Origin: Streptomyces sp. TSRI0281
GTDB taxonomy: Bacteria; Actinomycetota; Actinomycetes; Streptomycetales; Streptomycetaceae
NCBI RefSeq assembly: GCF_001905125.1
Contig: NZ_LWLE01000035.1
Location: forward strand, 460,140 to 524,139
Reading direction: 5' to 3'
Length of the DNA: 64,000 nucleotides
Numbering within the stretch: the stretch's first letter is position 1; every line of letters begins with the position of its first letter. The position numbers were made by a program, and so were the translations under genes. Shown here one piece after another: positions 27,694 through 36,600 of the stretch. The notes under the pieces are model-generated. The model did not search any database. It saw nothing but the letters and a program-made list of their open reading frames with translations, and had not been told where the DNA came from.

Positions 27694-28128
27694 TCAGCCG
27701 GCCGCCCACCCCGCCCGCCCCGCACCGTGCCGCCCGTCCAGCTCCGGCGGGTCCTCCCGGCGCACCAGCCGGTGGACGATCCGCACCAGCTCACTCGGCT
27801 CGAACGGCTTCGCCAGAAAGACATCGACCCCGGCCGAGGCCCCCGCGTCCACCTCGTACTGCGTACAGGCGCTGATGATCGCGACGGGCAGATGGCTCGT
27901 CCGCGGATCGGCGCGCAGCCGCGCGGCGGTCTGGAGACCGTCGAGCCGGGGCATCACGACATCGAGCGTGATCGCATCCGGGCAGACCTGATGCACCAGA
28001 TCCAGACACTCGACACCATCGGCCGCGGTCACGACCTCGAAGCCCTCAAGCTCGAGATTGACCCTGATCAACTGCCGGATGACCTTGTTGTCGTCGACAA
28101 CAAGCACGCGGCCGTACGCCCCTGACAC
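27694..28128 (-). CDS. Single-domain response regulator
   Basis: A receiver domain of about 144 residues with no output domain. The acidic pocket VLVVDDNK, the phosphoacceptor Asp in TLDVVMPRLDG, the Thr/Ser switch (AIISA) and the Lys in FLAKPF are all present, so it should be phosphorylated. A short tail rich in R, G and A follows. The start is GTG 28128 (V-S-G-A-Y-G-R-V-L-V-V-D-D); no histidine kinase is next to it. It may act through protein contacts. Confidence 0.9.
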   Translation of the reverse strand: MSGAYGRVLVVDDNKVIRQLIRVNLELEGFEVVTAADGVECLDLVHQVCPDAITLDVVMPRLDGLQTAARLRADPRTSHLPVAIISACTQYEVDAGASAGVDVFLAKPFEPSELVRIVHRLVRREDPPELDGRHGAGRAGWAAG

Positions 28129-28324
28129 GCTTCGAGAGTAGGTCGGCCGGAGGGGCTGCGTCCGGGTTTTGCCCACTTCCGTCCCCGGAAGAGTGGCGAG
28201 AAACCGCGCCGACCGCCCGTTCGGGCGTGGCCGGAAGGGTTTCCCGCGCCGCGGAAATACCTGTTCACGGACACCCTGCGGGAGCTGGTAGTGTTTCACC
28301 CGTCGCAGAGCAACACCGCGATAC

Positions 28325-28396
28325 GCCCCCGTAGCTCAGGGGATAGAGCATCGGCCTCCGGAGCCGGGTGCGCAGGTTCGAATCCTGCCGGGGGCA
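28325..28396 (+). tRNA. tRNA-Arg (anticodon CCG)
   Basis: A complete cloverleaf: 7-bp acceptor stem (GCCCCCG with CGGGGGC), D-arm GCTC/GAGC, anticodon stem TCGGC/GCCGG with loop CTCCGGA giving anticodon CCG (28358-28360), and T-arm containing GGTTCGAATCC. Discriminator base A at 28396; CCA is not encoded. It reads CGG codons. It lies at the left border of the accessory island. Confidence 0.97.
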
Positions 28397-28415
28397 CTTC
28401 GCAGGAAGTGCCGAC

Positions 28416-28455
28416 AAGACCCCGCCGCCAGCCTTCAGGCTGGAAGCGGGGTCTT
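28416..28455 (+). terminator. Terminator after tRNA-Arg
   Basis: AAGACCCCGC (28416-28425) pairs with GCGGGGTCTT (28446-28455), with an inner CAGCC/GGCTG hairpin, followed by TTGTGT. It lies 20 bases after the tRNA and would also work on the minus strand (CTTGTCGG follows). Confidence 0.85.
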
Positions 28456-28510
28456 TGTGTATGCGATCACCATCCGCAACCTCGGACCACCGATGGAATG
28501 TGCCGCTCGT

Positions 28511-28551
28511 GTGGCAGCCCAGCCATTGATGCGGTCCGGCTGGGCTGCCAC
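28511..28551 (-). terminator. Strong hairpin after the HNH nuclease gene
   Basis: A perfect 14-bp stem (28511-28524 with 28538-28551, GTGGCAGCCCAGCC) encloses 13 nt and lies 18 bases beyond the stop codon of the minus-strand nuclease gene. No T-run follows; it is likely a bidirectional terminator with the one next to the tRNA. Confidence 0.7.
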
Positions 28552-28569
28552 CCCGGTCAGGTGCCGCGG

Positions 28570-30240
28570 TCAGAGACGTCCGCACAACCCGCGGTGGTAG
28601 CGGAGGTGCTCCTGGTCGATGACATGGTCGGCATGCCGCTTGAGCTGATAGTCAACGGCTCCCGTCGAGTTCCGCCTCACCGCCCACTGCTCATCGATGT
28701 AGATAGCGAGCCTGTCGAATTCGACGTGGTGGTTGGGACAGAGACACAGCAGGTTGGACAGCTGATCGGGCCCGTGGTGGGGCCTCCCCAGTCCCCGGAT
28801 GTGGGCGGCCTCGCTGTAGTGGCTGTATCTGGTCTCTACGCGGGAATCGCATACCTGGCACGCGTGCTCGTACATCACCTTGATGCTCTCGACGAGCCGC
28901 GGGTCCCTGTCGAGCTGCGAGGAGGCGCCCGGGCGGCGGGGCACTCTTCCTCCGCCGGTTCCTGGGTCGGGGAGTTCGCCGCTGGCACTCGCGAAACCGG
29001 CGAGACCCACGCGCTCCAGAATTTCCTCCCGGTCCACATCACCGAGGTAGCTGGAACAGATCAGACCGATGGCCTCGGCCCGCGCCAACGAGCGTCGAAG
29101 GACCTTGGCGGCGTCCCTTTTGAGGCCGGCGCTCGCACGCGCTGCGGTCAGCTTGGACGGCGTTGGCGTGGCGTTCCGATCCTCCACCCCCTCGACGTCC
29201 CACAGCCCACTGGAGCGTAGGTGCCAAAACGGGTACTCAGGGGTGACCCTCGAATCCGGGAGGCCGAAGTCCCGCAGCAGAGGCCCGACCTCGTCGCGGA
29301 ACGTCTGCCACTCGACCATGCGGTCCTGCTCAGCAGTCAGACGGCCGATGGCCCACAGGAGAGTGATCGGCTTGTGACGTGAAGGACGCTGGTCCTTGGT
29401 GTGGGTCTTCAAACTTGAGAGGGCGCGGAACACGTCGTCCCGGCTCAGTGTCGTGCCTCTGCCAGGAGGCAGATCGTTTCGCCCCGGCCTCACGGGCGTC
29501 GACCGATCGACCAAACGCAGGCAACGGCGCCGCCCCTCAGCACCTACCAGAGTCAGCGAACGCAGCGGCTCGGGAAGCCGGAGTTCACTGAGAACGGGTT
29601 TCGCCGGTGTGTCGAACTCGACCACGTCTCCCAGTGCCATGATGTGCTCCCAGGTCTTCTGGCCCTCGTCCACACCCCAGACGGCCTTGGCAAGGGCCTG
29701 GTTGTGGAAGAGCCCGAGAATCCTCGCGCTGGCAACGAACTTCTTGTCCGCGTAGAACAAGACCTCGTCACCGACCCGCCGTCCGGCAATCGCGGCAGCT
29801 TTTCCGTCCTTCTTGGAAGGAGGCGTAGCCCCCCAGAGCCGCGCCGGGCCCGTCGGGAAGAGTTCCTTCAGCGCTTGAGCGTCAGCACCGAGAACGTGCT
29901 CGTAGTCCGAGAGCCGGATGCCTTCCCGCACCGAGTGCTTGAAGTGCTGCGGACCTCGCACACGAGCAGTTCCTCTTGGCTGGAGCACCCACTGGACTCC
30001 CACCGAATCGTGGAGAGCAGTGCCACCGACACCCGCTCCGGTCGATCCCTCGTCACCCGTCTCGGAGAGTCGCACATCGGTTTCTGTTTTCACGATCGCC
30101 AGGTTAACCGGGGGGACTGACAACGGGTTTGGCCGGGCCGCTTCAGGTTTGGCCGGCGGCCACGGGGCCACCCAGCTCTGCTTCCATGGCCAGCGCGGCC
30201 ACTCGCTCCGTCGCAGCCCCCGTCCGGCGGCCACAGTCAC
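28570..30240 (-). CDS. Modification-dependent HNH endonuclease with PUA-like and sulfur-binding-like domains
   Basis: Up to 556 residues. Three parts are visible. Residues about 80-210 resemble a PUA/EVE-type modified-base reader (RLWGATPP, GDEVLFYADKKFVASARI, AVWGVDEGQKTWEHI). Residues about 270-350 resemble the DNA sulfur-binding domain of ScoMcrA-type enzymes (ITLLWAIGRL, EVGPLLRDFG, EYPFWHLRSSGLWDVEG). Residues 461-510 form an HNH nuclease: CQVC, EAAHIRG (His480), LSN (Asn496) and CPNHH (His505), with four zinc ligands. This suggests type IV restriction of phosphorothioated or otherwise modified DNA. The start is uncertain: GTG 30240 has GGAG seven bases upstream, whereas GTG 30093 gives a start nearer the conserved part. 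It follows the helicase-PLD gene by 22 bases on the same strand, so the two form an operon facing away from pglW. Confidence 0.85.
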   Translation of the reverse strand: MTVAAGRGLRRSEWPRWPWKQSWVAPWPPAKPEAARPNPLSVPPVNLAIVKTETDVRLSETGDEGSTGAGVGGTALHDSVGVQWVLQPRGTARVRGPQHFKHSVREGIRLSDYEHVLGADAQALKELFPTGPARLWGATPPSKKDGKAAAIAGRRVGDEVLFYADKKFVASARILGLFHNQALAKAVWGVDEGQKTWEHIMALGDVVEFDTPAKPVLSELRLPEPLRSLTLVGAEGRRRCLRLVDRSTPVRPGRNDLPPGRGTTLSRDDVFRALSSLKTHTKDQRPSRHKPITLLWAIGRLTAEQDRMVEWQTFRDEVGPLLRDFGLPDSRVTPEYPFWHLRSSGLWDVEGVEDRNATPTPSKLTAARASAGLKRDAAKVLRRSLARAEAIGLICSSYLGDVDREEILERVGLAGFASASGELPDPGTGGGRVPRRPGASSQLDRDPRLVESIKVMYEHACQVCDSRVETRYSHYSEAAHIRGLGRPHHGPDQLSNLLCLCPNHHVEFDRLAIYIDEQWAVRRNSTGAVDYQLKRHADHVIDQEHLRYHRGLCGRL

Positions 30241-30262
30241 GCCCGGTCTCCACCGGCACCGT

Positions 30263-33200
30263 TCAATGTTTGGGGCGCAGCCAGCCCTGCTTTCCCTGCG
30301 GAATCACCTGTGCCGCGTCCGTGTACCAAAGCTTGTTGTCGCCATCGAACCTGGCGCTCACCAGGCGCTTGGCCTCGTCCTTCTCCTGATAGGAAACGTT
30401 CAGGTAGAGCCGCCCCCAGACCGTCGCCCCCACCTCGACGCCTTCGGCCGCCTTCGGATTGCCCTTCCGCGAGCTGCCCGAATCCCGATGCGGACGCCCA
30501 CCACCCCGGTACACCGGACTCTCCCTGCGCGCCTGGTCCATAACGCGTCGCGCCTGAGCACACGAGTCTGCGTCCTCCAACCGCATCATGAGGTCGGTGG
30601 GCCCCAGGTTGCCCAGCAGGTTCAGCGAGCCGTGCCAGAGGACGGTGCCGTCCACGATGAACACCTTCTCGTGCATGCGCTCGCGATACTCAACCGTGCA
30701 GCCCGCCTCCTTGAGCTGATCCACCAGTCCGCGGTGACGCTCGACCACGGAATCCTCCCGCTGCTCCTCGGGAGACCGGGTGTGGATCACCACTCTGACA
30801 CCGGCAGCCGCTTTCTCCTCCAGGAGTGCCAGCCATCTCTTCACTCGGGGCACCGCCAGCAGGAACGTATAGATGTCGATGCTCTCCCTGGCGCGTTCGA
30901 TGTCCCAGTGCACCGCGCGATCGACCTGCTCAGCGGGGAAGAACGCGGGTCGGGTCAGCTCCTCGTCCGGCAGTGCCGCGAGTTCTGCCGCGCTTCTGAT
31001 GGGGATGAGCTGGTCGACGGAGATGGACTGGGCTCGCGATTCGAGGTGGTCGAGCATCGTCCGCGCCTCGCTGCGCTGCGGAAGCTTCTTGCGGAGGAAC
31101 GCCACGTCCGCGATGACGACAAGGTGGTCCTGGGCTCGGCTCAGGGCAACGTTCAGCAAGCGGCACGTCTCGGAGTCCAGGCCGGTTCCTCGGTAGAAAT
31201 GACCGGGATAGTCACCGGCTCCGGCCACGGTGTCGAGGATCACGACCGGTCGTTGGCTTCCCTGGAACCGGTGCACGGATTCCACCAGGCCGTCGTAGTC
31301 GGCGCCGAGCCGCTCGGTCAGGACACGTTTGAGGCCCTTGACCTGGTCCTTGTACGGGGCGATCACCGCGAGGCGGTCGGTCGCCCGCTCGCCCGGCGGG
31401 ACGTTCTCCCACTTCCTCGGTGGCAGCACTCCGTCGTACTGGAGACCGCGTACGAGTTCGTGTACCGCGGCCTGATGGACGGGGTTCGTCCTGTGGTTGG
31501 GACCGGGAACACAGTGCCCCGACGTATCGATCAGGATCACAGGTGCGTTGACAAGCGGACTGAAGGGAATGCGGCTCTCGTTGTCCCGGCCGGTACGCAA
31601 CGGTGCGTCCGGATAGGCCACAGCGTTGACGAGATCGCAGATCGGCTCACGCATGCGGTACTGGGTGCTGAGAGCGACGAGCCTCGGGTCCTGACGCACG
31701 GTTCCAGCGGCGGTGACCAGGCCCGCCGCGCGGAAGGCATCCGTGGCCGACCATTGGCGCGCGTGTGCCTTGTCCTCCTCACTCGCGCCCCGGTCATCGG
31801 CAGCCTTGTTCACAGCCGGTAGCTGCCGGAAGTCGCCTGCCACCACGACGCGTTTACCGGCCAGGCCGGCTACGTACCAGGCCATCGGCAAATTGATCAT
31901 GCCTGCCTCGTCGATCACCACGACATCGGTGCGCTCCAGCAGGGAGCGGGACTGAGCGGCTTTCGCGACGGTGGCTCCGAGCACCCGGCAGTTGGCTCTC
32001 ACAGCGTCGGAAATGCGCCGCAGCTCCTTCTCCGCCGCGTTGATCTGCTTCTGGAGGACATCGGTCCGTTCGGTCAGGGTTCGCAGCGGCTCAACACCCT
32101 CGAGCTTCGCGTTCTGATCGGTGATGTCTGTTCCGATGCGGGAGATGTCCCGCGCCGCCTTGTCCTGTGCGGTCTTCGCCGCGTCCCTGGCCTCATTGGC
32201 CTCGAGCGCCTGTTGGCTCGCTTTCCAGAGGTCGGTGCGTGCCGCGTCGAGTTTGGCCTGTTTCTGGTCTGCGAAGAAACCCGACGGCGTACCGATGCGG
32301 CGAATGCGCGCCCCCATCGCATCCGCGATCTCCAGGGCATCACTCGATGCCTGGCCGGCCTTCTGCCGTGCAGCACCCGCAGATCCGTACGCTGCTCGGG
32401 CAGCGACCAGGTCCTCGTGCAGGCTTCGCAGCCGCTCGTGGAGCGCGATGCCCGAGCGCACCGTTGTCAGGGCGGAGGTGAGCTGAGTGAGCTCGCTCTG
32501 CAGATGGGCGGAGAGCCTCGCCGCCACCTGTTCGGGGTCCACGTACGCGCCGTACCGCTCCCGGAGCGACTCGACGTCAATGCCGCCCGCCCGCTGCACC
32601 AGACCGGTGTCGAAGCCCTGCTCTCCGGAGAGCAGGTCGCAGATCCGTTCCAGTGCCTGATCGACAGCGACCTTGGTCGGAGCGAGGAAGAGCACGTTGA
32701 GCCCCTGGCGGCTGCACCCCTCCACAATGTGCGCGACCACATCCGTCTTTCCTGTTCCGGGCGGGCCCCACAGGAACGTGACCTCACTGGCGAGGGCCTG
32801 TTCCACAGCCTGGCGTTGCGGTGGGTTGAGACGGAGCGAAGGCCAGTCGGCAACCCAACGCCCTGGGTCGGCTTCACGCCCCACCTTCGGGCTCCCCTGG
32901 CCGGTGATCCATCCGGCGCTCTCCGGCCGTACCGGATGGTCGGCCTCGCCGACAGACGCGAGACGCTCCGCCAGCACCTTCCAGGTCTGGGATTCGTCCG
33001 CGCGCAGCTGCACCTGGCCCGGCGCATGCCCCAGGTCGGCCTCGGTGACGAAGCGGACTTTGTTGTCGGGAAGGCGGGTGACCTCGGCCGGTGTCCAGGG
33101 ACCTTGCGATCGGGAGGGCCGCACCAGGAGGGGCATACCGTTCAGAGCCTCGGGCCAGCGCTTGAAGCTGAATTCGTACTCGTGCTGCGGCCCGGATACG

Positions 33201-33331
33201 GACAGCCTGCGCCCCTCACGCAGGGAAGCCTTGGGCTTGTTCCCCCCGTCGCTGCGCAGTTCCGCCGCGATCTCCAGCTGTGCGGCCCTCAGAAGTTCAT
33301 CCACCGGCTTCGGACGCCCGGACCCTGCCAT
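30263..33331 (-). CDS. SF1 helicase fused to phospholipase-D-type nuclease (type II Mokosh-like)
   Basis: About 1,022 residues. After an N-terminal region of unknown fold there is a Upf1/Dna2-type SF1 helicase: P-loop GPPGTGKT (189-196), VVIDEAG (474-477 is DEAG), VVAGDFRQLPAV, STQYRM, ESVHRFQGSQRPVV and LNVALSRAQDHLVV. A long helical, coiled-coil-like insertion (about 270-440) splits the first helicase domain. Residues about 800-930 are a PLD domain with one HKD motif (MHEKVFIVDG; His887, Lys889, Asp894) and GSLN; dimerisation would be needed for a full active site. The C-terminus resembles DUF5710 (LYLNVSYQEKDEAKR). Helicase plus PLD in one chain is the layout of type II Mokosh (MkoC). ATG 33331 is preceded by GGGGGAG; longer frames are unlikely. 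Confidence 0.85.
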   Translation of the reverse strand: MAGSGRPKPVDELLRAAQLEIAAELRSDGGNKPKASLREGRRLSVSGPQHEYEFSFKRWPEALNGMPLLVRPSRSQGPWTPAEVTRLPDNKVRFVTEADLGHAPGQVQLRADESQTWKVLAERLASVGEADHPVRPESAGWITGQGSPKVGREADPGRWVADWPSLRLNPPQRQAVEQALASEVTFLWGPPGTGKTDVVAHIVEGCSRQGLNVLFLAPTKVAVDQALERICDLLSGEQGFDTGLVQRAGGIDVESLRERYGAYVDPEQVAARLSAHLQSELTQLTSALTTVRSGIALHERLRSLHEDLVAARAAYGSAGAARQKAGQASSDALEIADAMGARIRRIGTPSGFFADQKQAKLDAARTDLWKASQQALEANEARDAAKTAQDKAARDISRIGTDITDQNAKLEGVEPLRTLTERTDVLQKQINAAEKELRRISDAVRANCRVLGATVAKAAQSRSLLERTDVVVIDEAGMINLPMAWYVAGLAGKRVVVAGDFRQLPAVNKAADDRGASEEDKAHARQWSATDAFRAAGLVTAAGTVRQDPRLVALSTQYRMREPICDLVNAVAYPDAPLRTGRDNESRIPFSPLVNAPVILIDTSGHCVPGPNHRTNPVHQAAVHELVRGLQYDGVLPPRKWENVPPGERATDRLAVIAPYKDQVKGLKRVLTERLGADYDGLVESVHRFQGSQRPVVILDTVAGAGDYPGHFYRGTGLDSETCRLLNVALSRAQDHLVVIADVAFLRKKLPQRSEARTMLDHLESRAQSISVDQLIPIRSAAELAALPDEELTRPAFFPAEQVDRAVHWDIERARESIDIYTFLLAVPRVKRWLALLEEKAAAGVRVVIHTRSPEEQREDSVVERHRGLVDQLKEAGCTVEYRERMHEKVFIVDGTVLWHGSLNLLGNLGPTDLMMRLEDADSCAQARRVMDQARRESPVYRGGGRPHRDSGSSRKGNPKAAEGVEVGATVWGRLYLNVSYQEKDEAKRLVSARFDGDNKLWYTDAAQVIPQGKQGWLRPKH

Positions 33332-33672
33332 ATCTGCTCCCCCGCACGCTCTCTGTCCCGCCATGGTCACCAGGGCCGGACGGAGAGCATCATTTTCCGG
33401 CCCCCTGAGTCCGACTCCTCCGAGACGCAGCAGGCCCCTCGCTTTCACCCGCCTCGGGACTCTACGATCGCGAATTGCGCGAGGGCAATGAGTTCCCTCA
33501 CCAGCGCGTGGCCACCGGCGGGGAAACCCGGTCGCCCGCCACCGGATAGATGATCTTGGCCGATTCCCCCCAGACACCGCGAGCCGATACGATCCGAGGG
33601 GAATTCTGACGTTCAAATCGAACGCACGTCGGAATGTATGCAGGTCGGTTCGGAACGGAGTGAGGACGGCGT
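33332..33672. promoter_or_regulatory. Divergent promoter region between the helicase operon and pglW
   Basis: A 341-base space between divergent genes must contain both promoters. The pglW side (33600-33650) is A+T-richer and contains the short inverted repeat CGTTC-AAAT-CGAACG within GACGTTC...ACGTC, a possible operator. No sigma-factor motif could be assigned. No gene is supported here. Confidence 0.45.
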
Positions 33673-36600
33673 ATGCGGGAGGGCCGCTGGGAAACGGTCA
33701 CGGATTCCGAGTTCCCGCATGAGCGTCGCGGCCTCGAAGCCATCCGCACGGAGCTTCCGGACAACGATCCGTGGCGGGCCTGGTCGAACTTCACGTTCAC
33801 CGCGAACTCCGGTCACGTCCGGGAGGTGGATCTGCTGGTGATCGCCCCCGGCGGCGTCTTCCTGATCGAGCTGAAGGACTGGCACGGATCCCTGGAGTCC
33901 CGCAGCGGAACCTGGCTGCAGACCCAGCCCAGGGGGCGGCAGGTCGCCCACGGCAACCCTCTGCACCTGGCGAACAAGAAGGCCAAGGAGCTGGCCGGGC
34001 TGCTGGAGCCCGAGCTGAACGGCGAGCGGGTGTGGGTCTCGGAGGCGGTCTGCTTCACCGACTCCTCGCTGAAGGTCCGGCTCCCCCACCACGACCAGCA
34101 CGGTGTCCACACCGTTCCGCAGCTCGTCAAGACGCTGAAGGAGCCCCCGCAGTTCGAGCAGCGGCGGATCGACGCCCCGCGGTCGCGACGGATCGCGGCG
34201 GCTCTGGGCCGGGTCGGCATCGCACGCAGTGACGCGGAGTACAAGGTCGGCCCGTATCTGCTGCACCGGAAGTCGTTCGACTCCGGCCCCACCTGGGCGG
34301 ACTATCTGGCCCGGCACAGCGATCTGCCCGAGGCTGCCAGGATTCGCGTCTATCTGCGCGAGCGCGGCTCGGATGCCGGGCTGCGGGCCTCCGTGGAGCA
34401 CGCTGCCCGCCGTGAGGCCGCGGTGTTGCGGCACTTCCGCCACCCAGGTGTGGTGCAGCTCAAGCAGTACGACCCGTCGGGACATTCCGCCGGCCCCGCG
34501 TTGATCTTCGACTACGACCCGAGAACGCTGCGACTGGACGAGTACGTGGCGCAGTACGGGGAGAAGCTGGACATTCTCGGCCGAATGGCACTCGTGCGTC
34601 AGCTGGCGGAGACGGTGCGTTCCGCGCACGGCAGGCGTATCTACCACCGGACCCTGGCGGCGCGTGCGATCCATCTGATGCCGCGCGGCCGTAGCGGAGC
34701 GGCGGGTTCGGACAGCGAGGACGCGGGCTGGCTCAGTCCGTACGTACAGATCTCCGACTGGCAGGTCGCCGTCCAGCGCGGTTCCGAGCACGGTGGCCAG
34801 AATGCCGGGGACAGACTCGCGCCGACGTCGTTCTCGCGGGCCGGTGCGCACATCGCCGAGGGTGCGGACCCGTACCTCGCTCCCGAGCTGACCGCCCTCA
34901 AGGCCGATCCGGTCGCCTTGGATGTGTACGGCCTCGGTGTACTCACCTATTTGCTGGCCACGGGTAAGGCACCCGCGGCCAGTCAGGCCGAGCTGCTGGC
35001 CCGGTTCGAGGCGGGCGAGGGACTGCGGCCGAGCGCGGTGGTCGACGGTCTCTCGGAGTACATCGATGAGCTGGTGCAGGCGGCTACCGCGTACAGCGTC
35101 TCCGACCGGCTGTCCTCGGTGGACGACTTCCTGGAAATGCTGGAGGTCGTCGAGGAGGAGCTGACCGAACCGGCCCCCGCCGAGCAGGCACCGGTGCCCG
35201 TCCCCGAGAAGAACCCGTTGGACGCGGTCGCGGGCGATGTACTGGCGGGCCGCTGGGAGGTGAAGCGCCGGCTGGGTACGGGGTCGACGAGCCGTGCTTA
35301 CCTGGTACGGGATCTGTCGGCCGGGCCGGAGGTCCGCTTCTCGAAGTCTCTCGCGGTGCTGAAGGTGGCACTCTCCGGCAGCAGGGACGCGGTACTGGCC
35401 CGTGAGGCCGAGGTCATGGGCCGGCTGCGACCCGATTCGCGCATCATCCGGCTGGTCGAGCCCACGCCGCAGCGCATCGGGGGCCGCACGGTCCTGGTCA
35501 TGGAGTACGTGGGTGACGAGCGCGCGGCCGACGTCGAGCCGGCAGCACCTGGTTCGACGAAGAACCGGCGGCGCGAGGAAACCGTTGCCCGTCAGTTGCG
35601 GGAGTTCGGGCGTCTGTCGGTGGACCAGCTGGAGGCGTACGGGGACTATCTGTTCGGCGCGGTGGACTTCCTCGAGGGCGAGGGTGTCTGGCATCGCGAC
35701 ATCAAGCCGGACAACATCGCGATCCGTATCCGTCCGAACCGCACCCGCGAACTGGTGCTGATCGACTTCTCGCTCGCCGGATACCCGGTGCAGGAGACCG
35801 GCGCGGGTACGGACGGCTACCTGGATCCCTTCATCGGTACGCTCACGGACCGTTCGGTGTACGACGGACATGCCGAGCGGTACGCCGTGGCGGCCACGCT
35901 CCATGAGATGGCCTCGCGCGAGTTGCCGGTGTGGGGTGACGGGCGAGTATCAGCGCGCCAGACCGACCCGAAGCAGGAGCCGTATCCAAAGATCGCGGTG
36001 GATGCTTTCGATCCTGCGGTGAAGGACGGTCTGCTCGCCTTCTTCCGCAAGGCCCTGCACCGGGACGCGTCGCAGCGCTTCCGCGATCTCAAGCCGATGC
36101 GCGATGCCTGGAAGAAGATCTTCCTGGCGATGGACGAGGCCAAGCCCTCCTCACGCCGCTCGCGCCACTCGGCGGCGGCCGAGGTGGGAGCGGAGGTCCC
36201 GGCAGCGGGTGCCGCGATCGCGGATGCCGAGACGGAGACCGCCGAGCAGCAGCGCGACCGGCAGGCCGCTCAGGCGGACCGCTCGACTCCGGTATCGGCT
36301 TCGGGGCTGAGCCCCGCCGCGGAATCGTTCGTCTACGGGCTGCGCGTCAATACGGTCGGAGAGCTGCTCGACTACAGCCAGCGCCAGCTCGTGAACGCCC
36401 CCGGCCTGGGCGCGAAGACGCGCAAGGAAGTCCTGGGCCGGATCAAGGAATGGCGCCAGCGGCTCGCCGAGCGCCCGGCCGCGCCGCTCACTCCCGAGGG
36501 CCGCAAGGAGGCGAAGGCCGAGCTTTCGGCGGCCGAGGCCGCGGTGGCCGGTGCGATGGCCGAGGCCGGTGGCGGGGGTTCGCTGCCGGAACGTGCCCTG

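Noticed and set aside
30263..33331. A second HKD motif in the PLD domain
   Set aside because: Only MHEKVFIVDG fits H-x-K-x(4)-D; the region before it (IDIYTFLLAVPRVKRWL) has no H-x-K.
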